Below, one piece after another: positions 1 to 5,337 of a stretch of DNA of 6,355 nt; the first letter of the stretch is position 1, and each line of letters starts with the position of its first letter. The DNA comes from Verrucomicrobiota bacterium. Lineage in GTDB: Bacteria; Verrucomicrobiota; Verrucomicrobiia; Opitutales; UBA953. Under the pieces are notes generated by a model that worked only from the letters and a program-made list of their open reading frames with translations, was not told the DNA's origin and did no database searches. The stretch lies in contig RDYO01000122.1 of assembly GCA_004293385.1 (NCBI GenBank), positions 1 to 6,355 on the forward strand. The letters run 5' to 3'. A program made the translations under genes and the position numbers.

Positions 1-1344
1 GTCGTACAGCTGGGTCACGATGGGCTTCTTGGCTTGGGCTTTCTTGGCCATGTCCGTGCGGATCGCCTTCCACTTGCCGTCCCAGATGGCCTGCTGCGCA
101 CCATAGCCAGGGAACTCACGGTAGAGCGGGGCGGTGCGGGGAGCATCGGTGCCCTTGAGCGACCTCAGGAGGCTTTCGCTGCTCCATCCCTGCTCGCGCT
201 GGAGCTTGGTGCCGGCGAGCTCGGCGAAGGTGGCGAACCAGTCTTCGAAGCCCGAGATCCGGTTGGAGCGGGTCCCGGCCTTGATTCCGGCGGGCCAGCG
301 GACGACGGTCGGTTCACGGATGCCGCCTTCGTGGAGCGAGCCCTTGAGTCCTTTCAGCCCGCCGGCGGAGTTGAAGTATTTCGTGTCGGCGCCGCCGGCG
401 TCGTGCGTGGCGCCGTTGTCGCCGGTGAAGACGATGATCGTGTTGTCGGCCACGCCGGCCTTCTCGAGCGCGGCGAGGATGCGTCCGACTTCCTTGTCGA
501 GACGCGAGATCATCGCGGCGTAGGTCGTGCGAGGGGTGCGGTTAGGGCTGTAGCCGCCTTTCTTCGGGGCGTAGGGGGCGTCTTCTTTGATCACGCCCTC
601 GTATTGATTCAGCTCTTCCGCGGGCACCTGGAGGGCGACGTGCGGGAGAGGGGAGGCGTAGTAGAGGAAGAACGGCTTGTCCTTATGGGCGGCGATGAAC
701 GCCTCGGCGCCGGCGATGGTGCGGTCGCTCGAGAAGTCCTTGCCGATGAAGGGCGCGTAGGCCTTGGGGTCCTGCGGGTCGGCGTCGGCCGGGAAGTTCG
801 CGTGGCCGGGCGTGCCGTCGGGTCCGTTATCCAGCGGGACTTTCACGCCGTCATCCTGGATGTAAGGAGGGTAGTGGCTGTGGGCGACCCACTGGCTCGT
901 CACGCCGAGGAAGCGGTCGAAGCCTTGCTTGAGCGGACTGCCGGTGGATTCGAAGCTTCCCATGCCCCACTTGCCGAACGCGCCCGTCGCGTATCCGGTG
1001 GCCTTCAGGGTCGCGGGCAAGGTCATCGCGCCGGCCGGAAGCGGATACTGTTCGCGGTCGCCGACGTCGATATTGTCGCGCGTCGTGGCGCGGCCGGGAT
1101 TGTTGCCGGTCATCAGCACGACGCGGGAAGGGGAGCATACCGCGTTGCCGGCGTAGTGGCGGGTGAGGATCATTCCTTCGCGGGCGAGGCGATCCACGTT
1201 GGGCGTACGGATGATCTTCTGGCCGTTGTAGCCGACTTCCCCGTAGCCGAGGTCGTCGGCCAGGATGAAGACGATGTTCGGTCGGGACTCTGCGAAGAGG
1301 CCGGAGCAAAGCAGGGACAGCAGGAGCAGGGGGGTGCGGCTCAT
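1..1344 (-). CDS. Secreted S1-family (formylglycine-dependent) sulfatase, C-terminus cut off by window edge
   Basis: Hydrolyses sulfate esters, probably on a polysaccharide or aryl substrate, outside the cytoplasm. Read on the minus strand from ATG at 1344, 448 codons are visible and the frame is still open at position 1. Residues 1-18 form a signal peptide (hydrophobic LLLLSLL, cleavage likely after LFA). RPNIVFILADDLG follows, with metal-ligand Asp30-Asp31. C-S-P-S-R at 70-74 is the CxPxR sulfatase signature, so Cys70 should become formylglycine; no maturase gene is in view. Other family landmarks are Lys125 in GKWGMG, His235 in PHVALQVP, Asp309-Asn310 in TGDNGA, and Lys334 in LKGSLHEGG. 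The usual GKWHLG histidine is Gly here, resembling the GKWGLG group of planctomycete and verrucomicrobial sulfatases (from memory). The visible end, QLYD, usually lies near the C-terminus, so little is missing. No Shine-Dalgarno precedes the ATG. The substrate cannot be assigned. Confidence 0.95.
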   Translation of the reverse strand, partial: MSRTPLLLLSLLCSGLFAESRPNIVFILADDLGYGEVGYNGQKIIRTPNVDRLAREGMILTRHYAGNAVCSPSRVVLMTGNNPGRATTRDNIDVGDREQYPLPAGAMTLPATLKATGYATGAFGKWGMGSFESTGSPLKQGFDRFLGVTSQWVAHSHYPPYIQDDGVKVPLDNGPDGTPGHANFPADADPQDPKAYAPFIGKDFSSDRTIAGAEAFIAAHKDKPFFLYYASPLPHVALQVPAEELNQYEGVIKEDAPYAPKKGGYSPNRTPRTTYAAMISRLDKEVGRILAALEKAGVADNTIIVFTGDNGATHDAGGADTKYFNSAGGLKGLKGSLHEGGIREPTVVRWPAGIKAGTRSNRISGFEDWFATFAELAGTKLQREQGWSSESLLRSLKGTDAPRTAPLYREFPGYGAQQAIWDGKWKAIRTDMAKKAQAKKPIVTQLYD

Positions 1345-1350
1345 GCGGAT

Positions 1351-1379
1351 TTATTAAGGTTAACCCTCGGTTATGTCGA
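1351..1379 (-). promoter_or_regulatory. Candidate promoter of the sulfatase gene, possibly giving a leaderless mRNA
   Basis: On the minus strand, TCGACA (1379-1374) and TAATAA (1356-1351) are separated by 17 nt. Only 6 nt lie between the second box and the ATG at 1344, so transcription would begin at or next to the start codon. That would fit the absence of a Shine-Dalgarno sequence. The -10 match is only moderate, the sigma-factor preferences of this organism are unknown, and the AT-rich patch may be coincidental. Confidence 0.3.
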
Positions 1380-1405
1380 GAAACCGCGGGGTCGGGTTTG
1401 TCGGA

Positions 1406-1434
1406 TTGACATCCCTGCCGGGCTGGGGCTTAAC
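1406..1434 (+). promoter_or_regulatory. Candidate promoter of tRNA-Pro
   Basis: A perfect -35 hexamer TTGACA (1406-1411) is followed after 17 nt by CTTAAC (1429-1434), a weak -10 sharing the central TAA. The predicted start is near 1441, leaving a 5' leader of about 10 nt before the mature tRNA at 1451. Position and spacing are good; the -10 is poor. Confidence 0.45.
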
Positions 1435-1450
1435 CCAATCTTTCCTCTCT

Positions 1451-1527
<77 letters not shown>

Positions 1528-1544
1528 GAGGAAAAGCCGCCGAA

Positions 1545-1561
1545 ACCCCCTCCGAGGGGGT
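1545..1561 (-). terminator. GC-rich hairpin between esterase operon end and tRNA end, probable terminator
   Basis: A 7-bp perfect stem (ACCCCCT with AGGGGGT) closes a 3-nt CCG loop. It begins 8 nt past the TAG of the last esterase gene on the minus strand and lies 17 nt past the tRNA CCA on the plus strand. Its position between convergent transcripts suits a terminator. On the minus strand only TTTCGG follows, and on the plus strand there is no T tract. It is therefore not a textbook intrinsic terminator; minus-strand use is the better guess. Confidence 0.5.
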
Positions 1562-1569
1562 CACTCAGG

Positions 1570-2616
1570 CTATTTAGAGACCTCTTGGGCCGCCGGGGTG
1601 CCGCGGACGGCCTGGCCGAGGCTCCAGTCTGCCGGCTGGCCTTTGCGCTGGCGGGAGAGCCAGAGCACGGCCGCGCCGGACTCGGACTCATGGCCGCCAT
1701 CTAAGACGGTCACGCGGGCATTGCCGGAGCTCCGACGGAAGAGGGTGGCCTTCTCTCGCTCAGGATCGACCTGCGTCTCGGAGGCGAGGCCGGCCGGAAT
1801 CTTCTGCTCACGGACCATGAAGGCGATGTCTTCGGCGGAGACCTGTTTGTCCGGCGTGGCGAGCACGTTGAAGGCACGCAGCGAATGGCTCACTGGCACC
1901 GAGCCGGTATGGCCGTCGTGGATGCCGGTGTTGATGTCCAGCGGCACGCCCTTGGCGGCGGCGAGGTGGAAGAGCGGGGAGCGATGACGGTACGCGGCTT
2001 CGGTGGCCGGGCCAGGCGGGCCGCCGCAGGACTGCTCGAGCATCTTGGCGTAGTTGTTCTTGCGGGCCTTGCTCTCGGCATGCCACGCGGCGAGGTCTGA
2101 GATCGGGACCCAGGCGCTCACGGCGGCCCAGAGGTCGGGCGCGCGGGCGGCCATGACGAGGGACATGTGTCCGCCGCCGGAACCGCCGACGAGGTAGATG
2201 CGCGAGGCGTCGATGCGCGCGTCGCGGCGGGCGTAGGCGACGGCGTCGAGGATGTCCTGCGAGGCGAGGTCGGAGGCGCAGGCTTCCGGTCGGCTGTTCG
2301 GTCCGCGGAAGTCAGGGGCGACGAGCACCCAGCCGAGTTTCTTGGCGCGATCGATCCAAGGAGGGCCCTGTTCGAAGCCGCCGCTCCAGGAATGCAGAAA
2401 GACGATGAGCGGGACGGCCGGGCCCTCGGCGTCGCGCGCTGCGGAGTCGGGGCGCCAGTAGACGACCTTCTGGAGGGCGCCGTCCTTGGAGCTCGGGATG
2501 TCGATCGCCAGTTTCAGGGCCTTGGCCCGGACCTCATCGGCCGACGGGCGCTTGGCCGGAGCCTTGGGTTCGGCGGCGAAAGCGATCGCGGTGAGGAGCA
2601 GGGCGAGGAGTCTCAC
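1570..2616 (-). CDS. Secreted alpha/beta hydrolase, prolyl-oligopeptidase/esterase-like
   Basis: A 348-residue predicted serine hydrolase and the last gene of the three-esterase operon. The start chosen is GTG at 2616: it overlaps the upstream gene's TGA as GTGA and gives a clean signal peptide (residues 1-14, MRLLALLLTAIAFA). A longer in-frame start at 2724 lies inside the upstream gene and adds an Arg/Pro-rich stretch with no signal peptide, so it is rejected. The fold is supported by the oxyanion-hole-like HSWSGG (75-80) and the nucleophile elbow GGSGG (144-148, Ser146). Asp234 in GIHDGHTG and His309 in LDGGHE are the best candidates to complete the triad. About 75 residues separate that Asp from the His, more than usual, suggesting an inserted segment around 252-300. 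It is only distantly related to the two esterases upstream. Ester hydrolysis is more likely than peptidase activity given its neighbours, but the substrate is unknown. Confidence 0.9.
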   Translation of the reverse strand: MRLLALLLTAIAFAAEPKAPAKRPSADEVRAKALKLAIDIPSSKDGALQKVVYWRPDSAARDAEGPAVPLIVFLHSWSGGFEQGPPWIDRAKKLGWVLVAPDFRGPNSRPEACASDLASQDILDAVAYARRDARIDASRIYLVGGSGGGHMSLVMAARAPDLWAAVSAWVPISDLAAWHAESKARKNNYAKMLEQSCGGPPGPATEAAYRHRSPLFHLAAAKGVPLDINTGIHDGHTGSVPVSHSLRAFNVLATPDKQVSAEDIAFMVREQKIPAGLASETQVDPEREKATLFRRSSGNARVTVLDGGHESESGAAVLWLSRQRKGQPADWSLGQAVRGTPAAQEVSK

Positions 2617-3605
2617 TTCAGTTCGGGGCGGAGGTAGGCGCGGACGTAATCGCTGTCGGTCGCATGGACGACATCCGGGGCACCCGGGTAGACGAGTTCG
2701 CAGCGGACCTGATGGGCGTCGCAATGTTCCTTGAGCTTCACGCCGAAGTTAGCGGTGTGCGTCGGGTCCTTCTCGGCTTGGCCGAGGTTAGGCTTCGCGG
2801 AGTAGAACAGGCCGACGGGCGGGTCGTCGCGGCTGACGAGTTCATAAGGCGAGTACTGTTTGATCCACGGGAGGATGCGTTCGCGCTCCGCCACGAAGAG
2901 ATCGAAGGTCGAGGTCTTCTTCTTGGGGTCCCAAGTGATGCCGAAGGCATGGGCGCCGTATTTGCTGTTAGGCGTCCAGGCGCGCATCTGCTGAGGGTCG
3001 AGGCTGGTCTGGGCGCCGGAGACCGCGGCGCAGGTGACGCGGGTCGACTCACGTGCGATCGGGTCGGCGCTGTTCGGGTCGGCGAGGTCGTCGTGGAAGG
3101 CGATCCAGAGGCTCGTGCAGGCGCCGGCGGAGCCGCCGGCCAGAGCCACCTTGGTCTTGTCGAGATTCCACTCCTTGGCCTTGCTGCGGGTGAACTGGAG
3201 GGCGCGGGCGGAGTCATACATCGGGCCCTTGACCGGCGGGACGAGGCCGTCCGCGGTCGCATCCTTGATCGTGCGGTATTCGATCGAGACCACGGAGATC
3301 CCGGCGTCCAGGGCGGGTTTGAGCATCGTGCGGACGACCGAACGGTCACCGCCGCTCCAGCCGCCGCCATGGATGTAAAAGAGCAGGGGCGTGGGCTTAT
3401 CGGACTTCGCGCGCCAGAAGTAGATCTTCTGCATGCGGTGCGGACCGTAGGAGACGTTCTCGTCCGGCTCGATCGGCAGCGGATACTTTCGGAACTCGGG
3501 GTCGCCGGCCTTGACAGCGGCGACGGGCGCCTTTGCCGGGGTGTCGGCGGCCTGGAGGGCGCCAAAGCCTAAGGCGAGGGCGAGGCAGAGGAGAGGACGG
3601 CTCAT
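2613..3605 (-). CDS. Secreted alpha/beta-hydrolase esterase (HGGGW/GGSAG type), downstream tandem copy
   Basis: A 330-residue predicted carboxylesterase or acetyl-xylan/feruloyl-esterase-like hydrolase of the BD-FAE/hormone-sensitive-lipase type. Residues 1-19 are a signal peptide ending LQA. The oxyanion motif HGGGW is at 79-83 and the nucleophile elbow GGSAG at 157-161, with Ser159. Asp260 or Asp261 in SRDDPPVGLF and His314 in GAPDVVHA are the likely remaining triad residues. The start ATG at 3605 overlaps the upstream paralogue's TGA as ATGA, and its own TGA overlaps the next gene's GTG, so it is translationally coupled on both sides. From DENVSYGP onward it aligns without gaps to the upstream gene over 283 residues, roughly 77% identical by hand count. 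Cysteines at 163, 192, 295 and 302 are shared with the paralogue and could form disulfides after export. The substrate is not determinable from sequence. Confidence 0.93.
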   Translation of the reverse strand: MSRPLLCLALALGFGALQAADTPAKAPVAAVKAGDPEFRKYPLPIEPDENVSYGPHRMQKIYFWRAKSDKPTPLLFYIHGGGWSGGDRSVVRTMLKPALDAGISVVSIEYRTIKDATADGLVPPVKGPMYDSARALQFTRSKAKEWNLDKTKVALAGGSAGACTSLWIAFHDDLADPNSADPIARESTRVTCAAVSGAQTSLDPQQMRAWTPNSKYGAHAFGITWDPKKKTSTFDLFVAERERILPWIKQYSPYELVSRDDPPVGLFYSAKPNLGQAEKDPTHTANFGVKLKEHCDAHQVRCELVYPGAPDVVHATDSDYVRAYLRPELK

Positions 3606-4621
3606 TTGAGTTCGGGACGCAGGTGCGCCTTGATGAAGTCGTTCGGGTTGGCGTGCGTGACGTTGGGGGCGCCCGGGTAGACGATTTCGCAGGGAGCTTT
3701 GATGTCGTCGCAGTGCTCCTTGAGCTTCGCGCCGAAATTAGCCGTATGGGTCGGGTCCTTCTCGTCCTTGCCGAGGTTGGGAGGCGTGCCGAAGAACAGG
3801 CCGACGGGCGGGTCGTCGCGGGTGACGAGCTCGTAGGGCGAGTATTCCTTGATCCAAGGCAGGATGCGTTCGCGCGCGTCGTAGAAGGCCTGGAAGCTCG
3901 AGATCTTCTTCTTCGCGTCGCCGGCGATGCCGAAGGCGTGGGCGCCGTAGGTGCTGTTCGGCGTCCATTCGCGCATCTGGTGGGGATCGAGGGTGGTCTG
4001 CGGGACCTGGACCGCAGCGCAGGTCAGACGGGTGGATTCGCGGGCGATGGGATCTTCGCTCTTCGGGTCGGCGAGGTCGTCGTGGAAGGCGAGCCAGAGG
4101 CTCGTGCAGGCGCCGGCGGAACCTCCGGCCGCGCCGACCTTGGTCTTATCGATATTCCATTCCTTGGCCTTGCTGCGGACGAACTGGAGGGCGCGGGCGC
4201 AGTCGAGCATCGGCCCCTTCACCGGAGGCACGACCTTGTCTTCGGTGGCGTCCTTGATGTAACGGTATTCGACGGAGACGACGGAGATGCCGGCCGCGAG
4301 GGCTTCCTTGAGCATGCCGTTGACGGAAGAACGGTCGCCGTTGGTCCAGCCGCCGCCGTGGATGTAGAATAGCAGGGGCGTGGGCTTGTCGGACTTCGCG
4401 CGCCAGAAATACAGGACCTGCATGCGATGCGGGCCGTAGGACACGTTCTCATCCGGCTTGATGATCAACGGCGTCTTCAGGTGCTCGGGGTTGCCGTCGT
4501 TCTGGAAACGGACGGGCGCCTTGGGCGTCGCCGGTTTGGCCTTGGCCGGGGTATCGGCGGCAAGGAGGGAGCCGACGCCTAGGGACAGGGCGACGACGGA
4601 AGCGAGCAGGGGGTAACGCAT
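3602..4621 (-). CDS. Secreted alpha/beta-hydrolase esterase (HGGGW/GGSAG type), upstream tandem copy
   Basis: A 339-residue paralogue of the adjacent esterase and the first gene of the esterase operon. ATG at 4621 is chosen because it starts a typical signal peptide (residues 1-21, ending SLLA). An in-frame ATG at 4777 would add 52 residues encoded by the intergenic heptad array and bury the signal peptide. HGGGW is at 88-92 and GGSAG at 166-170, with nucleophile Ser168. Asp269 or Asp270 (TRDDPP) and His323 (GAPNVTHA) are probable triad members. A Lys/Pro/Ala-rich linker (about 24-37) follows the signal peptide and is slightly longer than in the paralogue. Cys172, 201, 304 and 311 match cysteines of the paralogue; Cys141 is extra. 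No Shine-Dalgarno is visible: the 8 nt before the ATG are followed directly by the repeat array. Differences from its twin cluster at about 203-210, 233-251 and 305-311, which could alter specificity. Confidence 0.94.
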   Translation of the reverse strand: MRYPLLASVVALSLGVGSLLAADTPAKAKPATPKAPVRFQNDGNPEHLKTPLIIKPDENVSYGPHRMQVLYFWRAKSDKPTPLLFYIHGGGWTNGDRSSVNGMLKEALAAGISVVSVEYRYIKDATEDKVVPPVKGPMLDCARALQFVRSKAKEWNIDKTKVGAAGGSAGACTSLWLAFHDDLADPKSEDPIARESTRLTCAAVQVPQTTLDPHQMREWTPNSTYGAHAFGIAGDAKKKISSFQAFYDARERILPWIKEYSPYELVTRDDPPVGLFFGTPPNLGKDEKDPTHTANFGAKLKEHCDDIKAPCEIVYPGAPNVTHANPNDFIKAHLRPELK

Positions 4622-4627
4622 GGAGGC

Positions 4628-4785
4628 AAGATGGAGGATGAACGATGGAAGATGAAGGATGAAACCGTGGGTCGATAACGGATGAATGATGGACGATGGA
4701 AGATGGGTGATCGTCGACCCAAGGGCCGTAAGAAGGGGCTGTTTATGGCCGCTTATCTTCCATCGCCCATCCTCCATCTTTCATC
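4628..4785. repeat. Palindromic heptad-repeat element, copy 1
   Basis: The left arm reads as 7-nt units of consensus GATGRNN: five in phase at 4630-4664, a 16-nt interruption (4665-4680), then five more at 4681-4715 (the last divergent). The right arm, 4751-4785, has five units in reverse complement (NNYCATC; one reads CTTATC). The outer ends contain a perfect 13-bp inverted repeat (4628-4640 with 4768-4780). A second inverted pair of 11 bp lies inside (4694-4704 with 4755-4765), and an 8-bp pair (4668-4675 with 4714-4721) brackets the inner units. The element begins 7 nt beyond the esterase start codon and ends at the base before the TAA of the NTF2-like gene, so it is essentially the whole intergenic gap. 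Function unknown; transcribed, it could fold into a long hairpin. Confidence 0.9.
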
Positions 4786-5220
4786 TTACTTAGCCGCCGG
4801 CGGCACCTTGCAGGACTGCCAGGCGAGGAACTTCCATACGCCCTGCTCGAGGCGCCAGACCGCGAGGAAGCTGATGGTACTTTCGGCGGCGTTGCCTTTG
4901 ACGACGGCCTTCACGTCGAAGCGTCCCGCCATGAGGGCGATGCCCGGGGCGGGGAAGGTGAACGTGCGCTCCTGATAGGCGTATTTCGAATAGGTGGCGG
5001 AACCATCCGTCAGTGAGGTGATGAGCGCGTCCTTGGTGTCCACCTGGCCGTTGGAGTGGGCATAGCGCAGTTCGGGCGACAGTACGGCGCCGAGCTTCTC
5101 CCGCGTCGGCGCCAGCATGGCCGCCACCCGGGCGTCATCCGCCGCAGTCACGCGGGCGAGTTCAGGGTGCTCGGCGGCCGAGCACTTGAGGGCGAAGAGG
5201 AAGGCGAGGAGGAAGCGCAT
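4786..5220 (-). CDS. Small secreted NTF2-like / DUF4440 family protein
   Basis: A 144-residue protein with a signal peptide at about 1-16 (MRFLLAFLFALKCSAA) and a single NTF2-like domain. Family signs are the early helix (RVAAMLAPTREKLGAVLSPEL, 31-51), the AHSNG turn with following helix (54-70, TKDALITSL), and the closing strand VWKFLAWQS (128-136), all characteristic of DUF4440 proteins. Members adopt a cone-shaped alpha+beta fold with a pocket; some are enzymes, many are of unknown role, and no catalytic residue can be assigned here. ATG at 5220 gives the signal peptide directly. There is no Shine-Dalgarno upstream: CTCTCACCC precedes the ATG. The gene sits alone between the two heptad-repeat elements, one before its start and one abutting its TAA stop. 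Same orientation as its neighbours allows, but does not prove, co-transcription. Confidence 0.85.
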   Translation of the reverse strand: MRFLLAFLFALKCSAAEHPELARVTAADDARVAAMLAPTREKLGAVLSPELRYAHSNGQVDTKDALITSLTDGSATYSKYAYQERTFTFPAPGIALMAGRFDVKAVVKGNAAESTISFLAVWRLEQGVWKFLAWQSCKVPPAAK

Positions 5221-5227
5221 GGGTGAG

Positions 5228-5334
5228 AGATGGAGGCTGAACGATGAGGGATGAAGGATGAATGATGGATGATGAGTGATGAACGATGGGGGTGAGGTAC
5301 TTATCTTTCATCAACCATCATTTATCCTCCATCT
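5228..5334. repeat. Palindromic heptad-repeat element, copy 2
   Basis: The left arm is an uninterrupted run of nine 7-nt units, consensus GATGRNN, at 5229-5291; only the second (GCTGAAC) breaks the GATG core. After a short spacer the right arm (5299-5333) has five units in reverse complement, beginning ACTTATC. The outer ends form a 9-bp inverted repeat, AGATGGAGG (5228-5236) with CCTCCATCT (5326-5334). An inner 8-bp pair is AATGATGG (5261-5268) with CCATCATT (5315-5322). It starts 7 nt beyond the start codon of the NTF2-like gene and ends 3 nt short of the methyltransferase stop codon. It shares layout, outer boundary and the CTTATC inner boundary with copy 1, but the unit order differs. Function unknown. 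Confidence 0.9.
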
Positions 5335-5337
5335 TGT

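Noticed and set aside
1358..1365. GGTTAACC palindrome as an operator
   Set aside because: It is only 8 bp and single-copy; too little to support a regulator site.
2617..2724. 36-residue N-terminal extension of the third esterase
   Set aside because: It lies inside the upstream gene, is Arg/Pro-rich, and would destroy the signal peptide that begins at the GTGA-overlap start.
3533..4372. Plus-strand open frame opposite the esterase pair, with a similar one at 2664-3572
   Set aside because: The two resemble each other only because they mirror the duplicated esterases. Their composition is Val/Gly/Asp/Arg-rich, as in antisense shadows.
4622..4777. 52-residue N-terminal extension of the first esterase from ATG at 4777
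   Set aside because: It is encoded by the heptad repeat array, precedes a complete signal peptide and is absent from the paralogue.
4628..5334. CRISPR array
   Set aside because: Units are 7 nt, contiguous and without unique spacers, and no cas gene is present.
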